Positions 41,973 to 49,913 of a stretch of 64,000 nucleotides of DNA are shown here, in pieces (positions within the stretch are counted from its first letter, which is position 1; every line of letters begins with the position of its first letter). Origin of the DNA: Bacillus_CJ salitolerans (lineage in GTDB: Bacteria > Bacillota > Bacilli > Bacillales > SA4). The translations under genes and the position numbers were made by a program. The notes beneath the pieces are model-generated. The model made no database searches. It was not told the DNA's origin and worked only from the letters and a program-made list of their open reading frames with translations. The stretch lies in NCBI RefSeq assembly GCF_042680805.1, contig NZ_JBHUEM010000055.1, forward strand, positions 231,870 through 295,869. Direction: 5' to 3'.

Positions 41973-42177
41973 TTTATCCCGCGTGCTAAGACCCCTACTT
42001 TAACCTTTATAAGATACGAATAAGTTTAAGTGGGGAATAATCGCCAGTTAAGACTCGATAATAGGAACACAGACTGAGATTGCCACATCCTGTGGCAACC
42101 TCTGTGTGATCCACATCGAGCGGGCCACATCTAACATCAGTGGAAGATGAGGAAATCCACCACTGATTAAAATTTCA
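41973..42177 (+). repeat. Dispersed structured element, copy 2 (IS200/IS605-end-like)
   Basis: Shares the ordered blocks of copy 1: TTTATCCCG, GCTAAGACCCC, TTTAAGTGGGG, CGCCAGTTAAGACTCGAT, and the end hairpin ATCAGTGG..GATGAGGAA..CCACTGAT followed by TTTCA. It differs by a 50-60-base insertion forming an extra stem (ACACAGA..TTGCCACA-TCC-TGTGGCAA..TCTGTGT, 42067-42107) in the place where copy 1 has a short loop. It ends at the stop codon of the minus-strand yfhD-like gene. Confidence 0.65.
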
Positions 42178-42179
42178 TT

Positions 42180-42371
42180 TTATTTTTGTCTTCCTTTCGC
42201 ACGAGCGTCGGCTGCATTAGATCTTGCTAAGGCTTCAAGGTCCTCTTGATCAGCAAGCTCTCGAGAAAACTCAACATCTCTTCCATCTGAATCTAGCTTT
42301 GCATAGCTAGGTGTTTGTGGCAAAGACTGTTTATTTTTATCTCTTGATTTATGTCCATGATGTGTTGGCAT
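42180..42371 (-). CDS. yfhD: YfhD-like small protein
   Basis: A 63-residue hydrophilic protein, MPTHHGHKSRDKNKQSLPQT at the start and RELADQEDLEALARSNAADA later, which fits the YfhD family (PF14151) of spore-formers, function unknown. GGGGGAAAC precedes the ATG on the minus strand. The yfhE-like gene lies just upstream, as in B. subtilis, and this pair marks the start of a conserved yfh-yga block that runs to 57.8 kb. The 3' end touches structured element copy 2. Confidence 0.75.
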   Translation of the reverse strand: MPTHHGHKSRDKNKQSLPQTPSYAKLDSDGRDVEFSRELADQEDLEALARSNAADARAKGRQK

Positions 42372-42460
42372 GTTGTTTCCCCCTATAATCGCGATTTGAA
42401 CAACGTGTTCACATCTATTTTTTCACATAGAGGAAGAAGATATTACGGAATAATTAGGAA

Positions 42461-42571
42461 TTATTTTGTAAAGCCTCCTGCTTTATCAGCCCTCTTAAAT
42501 TCTCTAGAGTATGTAACTTCCTGCATGCTTGATAAAGTACTTTTCGTTTTATCACGCTTTTTCTTTTCCAT
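42461..42571 (-). CDS. yfhE: YfhE-like small protein
   Basis: A 36-residue frame, MEKKKRDKTKSTLSSMQEVT followed by YSREFKRADKAGGFTK. The LSSMQEVTYSREFK pattern fits the YfhE family (PF14152) that lies next to yfhD in B. subtilis. GAGGG is about 6 bases before the ATG on the minus strand. Although short, its composition, start signal and neighbour all support it. No function is known. Confidence 0.75.
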   Translation of the reverse strand: MEKKKRDKTKSTLSSMQEVTYSREFKRADKAGGFTK

Positions 42572-42671
42572 ATAATTCCCTCGCTTTTTTTGTGATTTTA
42601 TTATCAATGTAACCCTTTATGAAGGTTGTTATTCAACAAGCATAAAAAAACCTGTTCCGAATGGGAACAGG

Positions 42672-43229
42672 TTATGCTTCTTTTAAATGCTCTTCTTGAT
42701 ATATAGAGTGCTCTCTCATTGTATGAAGTGTATAGAGGTCTTTTGGAATTTCAAAAAGATTGTATATATCTTCATTCGCATTGATTTCTTCATATAGGCT
42801 TTTCCTTGTTTCATTTGCAAAAATCACATAAGGAAGCTTAATAGCTGCTTTGTAAGAGCGCACATTCACTTTACGGATGCGCATAAAAATGGTTTCAATA
42901 CCTAGCTCATGGAAGGCTTCATTAAAAAATGCATCCTTTGCAAGCTTGTTATAGCCTTGTCCATGATAAGGTTTACCAAGCCAAGTTCCGAGAAAGCCAG
43001 CATTATCTTGGATATCAAATAAGTTAATGGTCCCAATTGGAGCTCCCCATTCATCTAAAATAGTACGTGAAATGATTTCACCACGTTCCTCAGCTTCAAT
43101 TGTAGACTTCGTTAAGAATAAGAATTCTTCGTATGAGTAGGCTTTATGACGCACAAAAGGGAAGACTTCTGGGTGCACCATTAACTCATACAGAGCGTGT
43201 GATTCATATAGATCACGTCTTTTTAGCAT
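42672..43229 (-). CDS. GNAT-family N-acetyltransferase
   Basis: A 185-residue acetyltransferase of the RimJ/RimL-like group. Core features are GTINLFDIQDNAGFLGTWLG (beta-4/5 region), the acetyl-CoA loop GKPYHGQGYNK and a C-terminal IRKVNVRSYKAAIKL where RimJ-type proteins have NxRSxxxxEK. The ATG at 43229 has GGAGGG upstream; the frame is open further but that region is an RNA-like leader, not protein. The leader (43230-43382) includes a degenerate tRNA-like fold and three hairpins, the last of which (CCCTC/GAGGG) holds the binding site. The substrate is unknown. Confidence 0.8.
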   Translation of the reverse strand: MLKRRDLYESHALYELMVHPEVFPFVRHKAYSYEEFLFLTKSTIEAEERGEIISRTILDEWGAPIGTINLFDIQDNAGFLGTWLGKPYHGQGYNKLAKDAFFNEAFHELGIETIFMRIRKVNVRSYKAAIKLPYVIFANETRKSLYEEINANEDIYNLFEIPKDLYTLHTMREHSIYQEEHLKEA

Positions 43230-43312
43230 GTTTGATCCCTCCATTGATGAGGGCAGTCCTGTGGTAAGGACTCCTCCCCCTGAAATTTTTTCATAATCAT
43301 TCATCAAAAAAA
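43230..43312 (-). promoter_or_regulatory. Leader hairpins of the GNAT gene
   Basis: On the minus strand: GAAATTTTTT / AAAAAATTTC, then GTCCT-TACCAC-AGGAC, then CCCTC-ATCAAT-GGAGGG, the last one masking the ribosome binding site GGAGGG. This suggests control of translation. Confidence 0.5.
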
Positions 43313-43382
43313 TTTCGGGGTGGGAATCGAACCCACTAGGACCAGTCACATGCTGGTGGCGCACCATTTGCCTTCCCCATAA
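43313..43382 (-). tRNA. Degenerate tRNA-like sequence (probable pseudo-tRNA)
   Basis: 70 bases on the minus strand fold as a tRNA: acceptor TTATGGG with CCCGAAA (one mismatch, one G-U), D-stem GGC/GCC with GGT in the loop, anticodon stem ACCAG/CTGGT with a 7-base loop CATGTGA, short variable region, and T-arm GTGGG-TTCGATT-CCCAC, which is perfect. Defects: A instead of U at position 33, a weak acceptor stem and no CCA. A functional tRNA is unlikely. Seven Ts follow directly. Confidence 0.45.
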
Positions 43383-43628
43383 CATTGCTTTATATGTGAT
43401 AAAAAAAAGATACTAACGTATAATACGATAAAATTTATAAAAAAGATACAATTTTTTTGTTAAGAAATGATGAATTTTTTCGATAAAATTCGCCAACAGG
43501 AAACAATTGGTTTGAACAGCTGAGACCAAATAAGAATAACAGTGAAAATGCCTATTGAAGTATCCAAAACTTTCTAAGCTGTAAGGCAAAATCTACAGTT
43601 GGAAAAGTATCAAAGAACTAACGATAGA

Positions 43629-44753
43629 CTAATTTTTCTTGTATATGATATCCCCGTTTATCATTGTAAGTCGTACCTTTGCCGTATAGTGAAATGGATG
43701 ATTAGACCATAGCACAATATCAGCATCCTTTCCGACCTCTAGACTTCCAATTCGATCATCGACACGAAGATTTCGAGCTGCCGTAATCGTAATTCCTTCT
43801 AATGCTTTTTGTTCATCTAATCCCTCTCGAACAGCTAATGCTGCACATATATTTAAATATTGGATTGGTGTATAAGGGTGATCGGTCGTGATGGAAACCT
43901 CTACACCAACATCAGATAAAACTTGATAGGTCTTCCACGATTTATTTTTTAACTCAATTTTGGACCGACGAGTAAGAGTTGGACCTACACATACCTTTAT
44001 GTTCTTACCCTCGAACTCCTCTGGTATTAAATGTCCCTCTGTTGTATGTTCAATCCGAAGATCTAAATTGAATTCTTCAGCAAAACGCATGGCTGACATA
44101 ATATCGTCTGCACGATGTGCGTGAATTCTTACAGGTATCTCTCGGTTTAGCGCTTTTAGGATTGGGGAGACTCTAGGATCATTTGGTTTATCACTATTCT
44201 TTGCTTGGTAAAAGGCCTCTCTTAGCATACCCATTATACCCATTCTTGTAATGGAGTCATTGCTGCCATGACTATGAATTCGTTTTGGGTTTTCCCCAAG
44301 TGCACACTTTAACCCAGCCGTTTCTTGCAAGAGCATTTTAGATACATTTCGACCATGTGTTTTAATAACGGAGGTAGTTCCGCCAATTACATTGGCACTA
44401 CCAGGCATAATATGTGCGGTTGTGATGCCATGCTGGATGGCGTCACTAAAGGCAGTGTCAAGCGGATGTAAGCTATCAAGTGCACGAATATGAGGCGTTA
44501 GTGGTTCAATGGTTTCATTTGCATCATTTCCAGCCCAGCCTGTTCCTTCATCATATAGACCTAAATGAGTATGAACATCGATAAATCCTGGGAATAAAAA
44601 TTGTTCCTTACAATCAACGACGAAAGTATCTTCTGTTTGTATGAGGTTATAGCCAATTTCCTTAATTTTTCCATCTTCCACGAGTAAATCTGCATTGTGC
44701 AAAGGACCTGTTGTTATCGGAAAGATTGTTGCATTTTTAAATAAAGTTTTCAT
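43629..44753 (-). CDS. Amidohydrolase family protein
   Basis: A metal-dependent hydrolase of about 374 aa with imidazolonepropionase/dihydroorotase-like layout. Metal-binding segments are FIDVHTHLG near the start of the barrel, RIHAHRADD, RIEHTTEGH and ITTDHPYTP; the flanking beta-sandwich opens with KNATIFPI and closes with GSLEVGKDADIVLW. I use the ATG at 44753, the family-like start (MKTLFKNATIF); GGAG lies about 12 bases upstream, so ATGs at 44771 or 44789 remain possible. The substrate is unknown. It is not part of the B. subtilis yfh cluster and looks like a local insertion between yfhE and yfhF. Confidence 0.8.
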   Translation of the reverse strand: MKTLFKNATIFPITTGPLHNADLLVEDGKIKEIGYNLIQTEDTFVVDCKEQFLFPGFIDVHTHLGLYDEGTGWAGNDANETIEPLTPHIRALDSLHPLDTAFSDAIQHGITTAHIMPGSANVIGGTTSVIKTHGRNVSKMLLQETAGLKCALGENPKRIHSHGSNDSITRMGIMGMLREAFYQAKNSDKPNDPRVSPILKALNREIPVRIHAHRADDIMSAMRFAEEFNLDLRIEHTTEGHLIPEEFEGKNIKVCVGPTLTRRSKIELKNKSWKTYQVLSDVGVEVSITTDHPYTPIQYLNICAALAVREGLDEQKALEGITITAARNLRVDDRIGSLEVGKDADIVLWSNHPFHYTAKVRLTMINGDIIYKKN

Positions 44754-44804
44754 TTCAATTAGTTTCTCCATTCGTAGGGACAATCCCAAGTGTGACTAGT
44801 ATTA

Positions 44805-45710
44805 CTATGATTTTAATATGCTAGATAGAGCTTCATCAAGAAAAGAATGAGAAAATTCATAACCATTTTTTTCTGCTTTTTCTGGCAAGACACGTTGACC
44901 TTCGAGTACTAACATACTCATCTCGCCGAGGAGCAGCTTTAATGCAAAGCTTGGAGCTGGTAGCCAGTGTGGTCTGCCGATAACATTCCCAAGCGTTTTC
45001 CCAAAATCCTGCATCTTCATCGGATGAGGAGAGGTGACATTCATTGCTCCTTCAATTTGTGTGTTTGAGATTGAAAAATCAATCATTCCTACAACATCGT
45101 CAATGTGAACCCAAGAAAGCCATTGTTCACCTGAACCGACAGTTCCACCGATAAAAAAATGGTAGGGAAGAATCATTTTATTTAGTGCACCTTCATTTTT
45201 ACCAAGAATAATACCGAATCTTGGATAAACGACACGTATGCCAAATCCTTCGGCAGCTTTTGCTTCTTCTTCCCATGACCACACCACCTCTGCGAGAAAA
45301 TCATGGCCATGCTTTTGAGTATCCTCCGTAAAGGTTTCGTGAAGTGATGTTCCGTAATAACCGATTGCACTCGCATTAATGAGTACAGAAGGCTTATTTT
45401 TTAACGAAGAGAGGATACGAAGGACTTCTCTAGTAGTGTGAATTCTACTGTTGTAAATTCGTTCTTTACGTGTCTCTGTCCAGCGCCCACTGTTTAAAGG
45501 TTCACCAGCTAAATTAATAAAAGCATCTATTCCATCAAGCTCATGTTCAGGCTGACTACCACTAGTTAGCCAAGAGACATAACGTACATTTTTTATGTTA
45601 GACTCTTTTAGTTTTCTCGTTAATATGAATAACTCATAGCCTTTTTCCAGAAAAAACTTAGTCAAGGCTTTGCCGACAAAGCCTGTTCCACCTGCAATCG
45701 CAATTTTCAT
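44805..45710 (-). CDS. yfhF: TIGR01777-family epimerase (YfhF)
   Basis: A short-chain-dehydrogenase-related protein of 301 aa. It has the nucleotide-binding IAGGTGFVGKALT at residues 4-16, NLAGEPLNSGRW in the middle, the YYG site (ASAIGYYGTS) and a PRFGIILGKNEGAL segment that are diagnostic for the TIGR01777 group; the C-terminal DUF1731 part follows (PHPMKMQDFGKTLGNVIGRP). The ATG at 45710 has GGAGG 6 bases upstream. It is divergent from recX, as yfhF is from yfhG in B. subtilis. Catalytic activity of the family is not established. Confidence 0.85.
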   Translation of the reverse strand: MKIAIAGGTGFVGKALTKFFLEKGYELFILTRKLKESNIKNVRYVSWLTSGSQPEHELDGIDAFINLAGEPLNSGRWTETRKERIYNSRIHTTREVLRILSSLKNKPSVLINASAIGYYGTSLHETFTEDTQKHGHDFLAEVVWSWEEEAKAAEGFGIRVVYPRFGIILGKNEGALNKMILPYHFFIGGTVGSGEQWLSWVHIDDVVGMIDFSISNTQIEGAMNVTSPHPMKMQDFGKTLGNVIGRPHWLPAPSFALKLLLGEMSMLVLEGQRVLPEKAEKNGYEFSHSFLDEALSSILKS

Positions 45711-45846
45711 CGTCACCCTCCATCGTTCTTTTCATTTATTCATCATTCATTCGTATACTAGCTATTTCCATTTAGTATAGTATTCTCGGCTTTATCTCTT
45801 TTTCCTTTTCCCGAATGTGCTATAGTAAAAACGAGAGGTGATAGAA

Positions 45847-46680
45847 GTGGCGATTATAACGAAAATCTTAACACAGCAAAAAAATAAAGAACGATATAAT
45901 ATATATATTGATGATGGGACAGGTGAAAAATACGCCTTTAGTGTTCATCAAGACGTTTTAATAGCTGAACAGCTGCAAAAAGGAAAAGAGATTGATGAAT
46001 TTGATATCGAGGAAATTGCTTTTATGGATGATGTAACGAAAGCTTTTCAAAAGGCGATTGTATTTCTATCCTATCGCATGAGATCAACAAAAGAGATTAT
46101 GCAGCATCTAAAAGAAAAAGAGATAGATGAACCTGTCATCCAAGAGACGATTCAAAAGCTTAAACATCATCAATATATAGATGATCAGGGGTTTGCAGAG
46201 GCTTATGCTGTAACGAATGCGAGAGTTTCATTAAAAGGACCCATTGTCCTTCGAGACGAACTCATTCAAAAGGGGATATCATCAGAAGTGATTGAACATG
46301 CACTATCTAAAATCCCCTATGAAGATCAAATTCGCTATGCTTCAAAGGTAGCTGAGAAAAGCTATAATAAGTCAACCAAACTCTCTGAAAAAATGCAAAA
46401 ACAAAAAGTAACTGAGGCACTTGTGAGAAAAGGATACGGCAAGGAGATCATTAACGTGGTTATCGAAGCAATGGCCCCTGAAAAAGATGAAGAATTAGAA
46501 TGGGAAGCCATTTGTAGAGCCGGTTCAAAGGCATATAAACGGTACAGCAAATTTGATAGCTATACGTTTACGCAAAAAATGAAACAGCACTTATACCAAA
46601 AAGGCTTCCCAGTGGAATTAATTGAGCAATATTTGGAGTCTGATGAACTAAAGCAGGAGTTATCTGATATGAATTTCTAG
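45847..46680 (+). CDS. recX: Recombination regulator RecX
   Basis: Modulates RecA filaments by binding in their groove. The 277-residue protein is the long Bacillus form and shows repeated three-helix units: SYRMRSTKEIMQHLKEKEID, HHQYIDDQGFAEAYAVTNA, then two further degenerate repeats toward the C-terminus (FTQKMKQHLYQKGFPVELI). I use the GTG at 45847, 5 bases after AGAGGTGA; a GTG at 45838 is inside that site. A TATAGT at 45821-45826 may be the -10 box. It overlaps the convergent SDR gene by about 20 bases. Confidence 0.9.
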   Translation: MAIITKILTQQKNKERYNIYIDDGTGEKYAFSVHQDVLIAEQLQKGKEIDEFDIEEIAFMDDVTKAFQKAIVFLSYRMRSTKEIMQHLKEKEIDEPVIQETIQKLKHHQYIDDQGFAEAYAVTNARVSLKGPIVLRDELIQKGISSEVIEHALSKIPYEDQIRYASKVAEKSYNKSTKLSEKMQKQKVTEALVRKGYGKEIINVVIEAMAPEKDEELEWEAICRAGSKAYKRYSKFDSYTFTQKMKQHLYQKGFPVELIEQYLESDELKQELSDMNF

Positions 46681-47328
46681 CCTGCCGTCATCCTCTTTAA
46701 AAATTTGCTCGGCAATAAGCTTAGCAGACCTGAGCCTAGATTTATCTTTTACATGATTGGAGTCATCCCAAAAAGGGGTATCCATTCCGCCCATATAAAC
46801 AGCACTTACGGATATAGGAGTCGATTCGAGCTCCTTATAGAGACTTTCTGTAAATCCCCGAACCGCAAACTTGCTAGCACAATAGACGGATTCGTTTACT
46901 TTACCACGTAGACCTGCTGTTGAGATAATGTTCATCAACTTGCTCTTAGGTTGCTTTTTTAAATAGGGAAGAATATATTTTGACATATAAATAGTTCCGA
47001 TTATATTTGTTTGGATGATCTCTTCTATTAAATGGTCGTCCATCGTTTCTAATTCTCCAAAATGACCGATTCCAGCATTGTTGATAAGCATCGTTACGGT
47101 ATATAAAGAGCAAACATGATGAATGACTTCCTTAACAGAGCTTGGATCTTTAATATCACATACAAAATACTCCGAGGAACATCCAAGTTCACGAATAAGG
47201 GTTTGTGTTTCTTTTAAGGTTGATTCAGTGCGACCAATTACTATCGTAGTTATCTCTTTATGACTATACTGAAGAGCTAGTTCACGGCCTAGACCTGTCC
47301 CGGCACCCGTTATGATGATAGCGTTCAT
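46660..47328 (-). CDS. Short-chain dehydrogenase/reductase
   Basis: A classical SDR of 222 aa. The NAD(P) motif is IITGAGTGLGREL near residue 5, the NNAG motif LINNAGIGHFG near residue 88, and the catalytic pair is YCASK with an upstream serine in IISTAGLRG. The second ATG (47328) is used because AGGAG is 8 bases before it. It converges on recX with a 21-base overlap, so no room is left for a terminator. Substrate unknown. It is absent from the corresponding B. subtilis segment as I recall it. Confidence 0.85.
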   Translation of the reverse strand: MNAIIITGAGTGLGRELALQYSHKEITTIVIGRTESTLKETQTLIRELGCSSEYFVCDIKDPSSVKEVIHHVCSLYTVTMLINNAGIGHFGELETMDDHLIEEIIQTNIIGTIYMSKYILPYLKKQPKSKLMNIISTAGLRGKVNESVYCASKFAVRGFTESLYKELESTPISVSAVYMGGMDTPFWDDSNHVKDKSRLRSAKLIAEQIFKEDDGRLEIHIR

Positions 47329-47412
47329 TCTCATGACTCCTTTATGAGGTTATGTAGGTATTCATAATGATTTGTGCATAATGATAGCAAAAAGAAGAGG
47401 AGAATAAAAATA

Positions 47413-47730
47413 ATGGAAAAACGATATAGTGAAATGTCTCATTACGAGCTCAATCAAGAAATTGCTCAATTACATGAAAAAGCACGAAAGGCAGAGCAAA
47501 TGGGGATGGTGAATGAATTTGCGGTTTTAGAGCGTAAAATCGTGATGGCAAAAGCCTACTTATTAAATCCCGATGATTTTAAGCCGGAGGAAGTGTACGA
47601 AATTGACCAAGATCCAGGCAGTTATTTTAAAATTCAATATATGAATGGTGTTTTTGCTTGGGGCTATCGATTAAATGGAGCAGAAAAGGAGGAAGCCCTG
47701 CCCATCTCTATGTTGAAAAAAACAAAATAA
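47413..47730 (+). CDS. yfhH: YfhH family protein (DUF1811)
   Basis: A 105-residue protein, MEKRYSEMSHYELNQEIAQL at the start, KARKAEQMGMVNEFAVLERK in the helical half, and a C-terminal SH3-like half (YFKIQYMNGVFAWGYRLNG). This is the DUF1811/YfhH family of Bacilli, of unknown function. I use the ATG at 47413, with AGAGGAGA about 10 bases before it; the GTG at 47374 has no site. It keeps its B. subtilis place between recX and the sspK/yfhJ pair. A palindromic hairpin follows. Confidence 0.85.
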   Translation: MEKRYSEMSHYELNQEIAQLHEKARKAEQMGMVNEFAVLERKIVMAKAYLLNPDDFKPEEVYEIDQDPGSYFKIQYMNGVFAWGYRLNGAEKEEALPISMLKKTK

Positions 47731-47754
47731 GCCAGAGAGAGCTCTCTGGCTTTG
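47731..47754 (+). terminator. Hairpin after yfhH
   Basis: GCCAGAGAG-AG-CTCTCTGGC (47731-47750) followed by TTTGG; a weak T-run. Confidence 0.6.
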
Positions 47755-47758
47755 GAAC

Positions 47759-47917
47759 TTATGAACGCTTACGAGTTTGGCGTTCTAAAATAATTAAATC
47801 CTGAGTTTGCTGAGTTTCACCATTTACCTGTGCATGTGCATGCTTGGGGTTTGCCCAAGGCTGTTGATACGGATTAGAGTATAAGTTGTCATAGAACTTC
47901 TTTTTTGTATTACGCAT
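47759..47917 (-). CDS. YpzG-like small protein
   Basis: A 52-residue frame beginning MRNTKKKFYDNLYSNPYQQP, then WANPKHAHAQVNGETQQTQ and ending in RQTRKRS. The PWANPKHAHAQVNGETQ block matches what I remember of YpzG-family proteins of Bacillus, which are small, conserved and unstudied. GGAGGTG lies 6 bases before the ATG on the minus strand. It follows sspK on the same strand with a 30-base gap, so they may share a sporulation message. Confidence 0.75.
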   Translation of the reverse strand: MRNTKKKFYDNLYSNPYQQPWANPKHAHAQVNGETQQTQDLIILERQTRKRS

Positions 47918-47947
47918 TCGAGGCACCTCCAAAAGGTTAAAATGCTG

Positions 47948-48106
47948 CTATTCGTCTTCTCTGAGTCCTGATGCACGCATTCTTTCTTGAGGATGGGTGT
48001 TGATGGTTCCGTTGGCACGTTTTGATGCATATTCGGCTTTGGCCCTCGGTTCCCCCTCAAACTTTTGGTTGTTTTGATTTGGGAATCCACGCTCTTTGTT
48101 ACGCAC
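47948..48106 (-). CDS. sspK: Small acid-soluble spore protein K
   Basis: A 52-residue minor SASP of the forespore. The sequence starts (V/M)RNKERGFPNQNNQKF and contains EPRAKAEYASKRANGT and HPQERMRASG, closely resembling B. subtilis SspK. The start is a GTG at 48106 with a G-run about 8 bases upstream. The position, between the yfhH and yfhJ genes, is as in B. subtilis. Expression in the forespore under sigma-G would be expected for this family; I could not make out a convincing sigma-G promoter. Confidence 0.9.
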   Translation of the reverse strand: MRNKERGFPNQNNQKFEGEPRAKAEYASKRANGTINTHPQERMRASGLREDE

Positions 48107-48248
48107 TGTAAGAACCCCCCCTTAGCGAAAATTCTATATAATCGTACTTAAGAGTGGTGTGAATCATCTCTTAAGCACGTACTACTAGTATAAGACAAAC
48201 CATCAAGGATATAAGATAGAAAACTTGGAAAGGATGGGTAGAACTTTT

Positions 48249-48518
48249 ATGAATGAACATATTGAGCGATTAACCAATTTATTGTTAGAAAAGAGTGATG
48301 CTTTATCTTATGCACAGGCACGGACATGGATCGAGCTATTATGGGAGGATTTTGAATCCACGTATGCAAAGGCTGGTGAAAAATACATGGGGAAGGAAAT
48401 GGCTGAAAGAGTTGTGACTCAGTGGATTACCCATTATGGATCTAAATTGCACGAATTTGTAGCGACTAATCCCAAATATGCACATCTTTTAAATCAAGGT
48501 GATCATCTAAAACACTAA
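48249..48518 (+). CDS. yfhJ: YfhJ family protein (WVELL-type)
   Basis: An 89-residue helical protein, MNEHIERLTNLLLEKSDALS at the start and ARTWIELLWEDFESTYAKAG in the conserved WVELL-like core, ending NPKYAHLLNQGDHLKH. It fits the YfhJ family of Bacillus, unknown function. ATG 48249 agrees with the family; AAAGGATGG lies about 10 bases upstream, and earlier in-frame starts at 48225 and 48234 have worse context. A terminator shared with the convergent DUF3231 gene follows. Confidence 0.8.
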   Translation: MNEHIERLTNLLLEKSDALSYAQARTWIELLWEDFESTYAKAGEKYMGKEMAERVVTQWITHYGSKLHEFVATNPKYAHLLNQGDHLKH

Positions 48519-48576
48519 CCATGTAGGGCAATGCCTCATAAGCCAAAAAAACTTGGATATAATGCAAATGACATAC

Positions 48577-48612
48577 AAAAAGGCTGGGTTATTGTAAAAC
48601 CCAAGCCTTTTA
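48577..48612. terminator. Terminator between yfhJ and the second DUF3231 gene
   Basis: AAAAAGGCTGGGTT (48577-48590) pairs with AACCCAAGCCTTTTT (48598-48612) with a one-base bulge; A-rich and T-rich arms let it serve both convergent genes. Confidence 0.85.
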
Positions 48613-48643
48613 ATATTTAGTCCAAAAAAATAACATTAATCAT

Positions 48644-49654
48644 TTATTTTTTATTCATTTGCTTTCGTTCTTCCATTTGTGGTGGCTCTTCCATCCAACC
48701 ATTGTTTATCATGATTTTGGCACCACGGTGGGCATATTCAAATATATCTTTCATAAAAATGCTAATTTTGGCTGGCAAGTCATTCCGTAAACTAAATGCG
48801 GTTCCTAATGAGCTGCTCCCCATAGAAAAACCGCAAAAAAGGCTTGTACAATACATCATCAATTTATCAGAAAATGGGGCTATCGTTGAACGGGTCGGAT
48901 TCCCACCTGATGAAACAGGGGCTTGTATATTATCGATGAGAAGAGTTTCACTTATCTCCTTTATAATACTTTTGGCAAGTTCCGCTCCTTCAGTAAAGAA
49001 TTGTTTAACCTCTTTTTCATTCGCACATTGAGCAAAACCTATAATCATCTGCATTCCAATAACATTTGACTCTATAGCATGGTGAAGATGAGCTGTTTCG
49101 ACTGAATTTAATGGTCGCTTTTCACTAAATGGATTGATCGTCAGCCCGCCCAAATAATTTGTATCCTTCACAAACTCTACTGACTTTGGCATGGATACAT
49201 AGGGAGGCCGGGCAAGCATACCTTTCTTTATTAAATATTGTGTGCACAGATTGTAATATTTTTGTGTTATGGAAGTCAGTTCTTTAAATAAAATCACGAT
49301 ATCCTCTCGATAAGACATCGTGATATTTAGTGAATGCATGGCCATACTAATCTCTTTTATTAGACGTACGAACATAATATCAAATCCGTTATCATATAAC
49401 TTTGGAACATCCTTGTTGACATCTTGATCAGAAAACCCGAGCGGTATTACAGCACCTTCACTGTGAAAAATTTCTGTTATTTTACCAACATAAGGATTAA
49501 TTTCACCGTATAAGCCCGTCATAATGTTTTTTGCTTCTACATCATCAGCTTTTTCAATAAAATACTCTAACATCCGTAAAATCATTGTTTTTTGTTGATA
49601 TGTTAGCCATAATGATCCTAATTCGGAAGATGTAATCGTAGGGGTTTCAGGCAT
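48644..49654 (-). CDS. DUF3231 family protein
   Basis: A 336-residue protein with two DUF3231 domains, a paralogue of the protein at 22335-23339. Shared landmarks are TITSSELGSLWLTYQQ at the start, GAVIPLGFSDQDVNKDVPKL, and FSDKLMMYCTSLFCGF in the second domain. Both look like four-helix bundles. GGAGGAG precedes the ATG. It sits inside the conserved yfh block between yfhJ and yfhP, so it is probably an insertion relative to B. subtilis. Function unknown; the family is limited to spore-formers. Confidence 0.85.
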   Translation of the reverse strand: MPETPTITSSELGSLWLTYQQKTMILRMLEYFIEKADDVEAKNIMTGLYGEINPYVGKITEIFHSEGAVIPLGFSDQDVNKDVPKLYDNGFDIMFVRLIKEISMAMHSLNITMSYREDIVILFKELTSITQKYYNLCTQYLIKKGMLARPPYVSMPKSVEFVKDTNYLGGLTINPFSEKRPLNSVETAHLHHAIESNVIGMQMIIGFAQCANEKEVKQFFTEGAELAKSIIKEISETLLIDNIQAPVSSGGNPTRSTIAPFSDKLMMYCTSLFCGFSMGSSSLGTAFSLRNDLPAKISIFMKDIFEYAHRGAKIMINNGWMEEPPQMEERKQMNKK

Positions 49655-49833
49655 AAATTCTCCTCCTTCAAAATATGTTAATTTTAGCTTAACCTAATGA
49701 AACCATAGTAATGCTCAATTTTTTGTATCGTTTCTTCAGATTGCTATTATGTCCTTCCTTAACATGTCAAAGATTAAAATTATCATGTAATTTCCATCAA
49801 GTACGATTACATATATTAAAACAACATGATAAA

Positions 49834-49862
49834 AGCCCAAATCAATAGATGATTTGGGCTAT
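49834..49862 (-). terminator. Terminator of the yfhP-like gene
   Basis: AGCCCAAATCA (49834-49844) and TGATTTGGGCT (49850-49860), loop five bases; on the minus strand TTTT follows. Confidence 0.8.
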
Positions 49863-49913
49863 TTCTTTGTGATCTTTTGTTTTTCTTCAAAAAACGAAAC
49901 CCCTACACATTCT

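Noticed and set aside
43230..43382. T-box riboswitch before the GNAT gene
   Set aside because: No AGGGTGG-type T-box bulge or specifier stem is present; the region looks like a tRNA itself, not a tRNA sensor.
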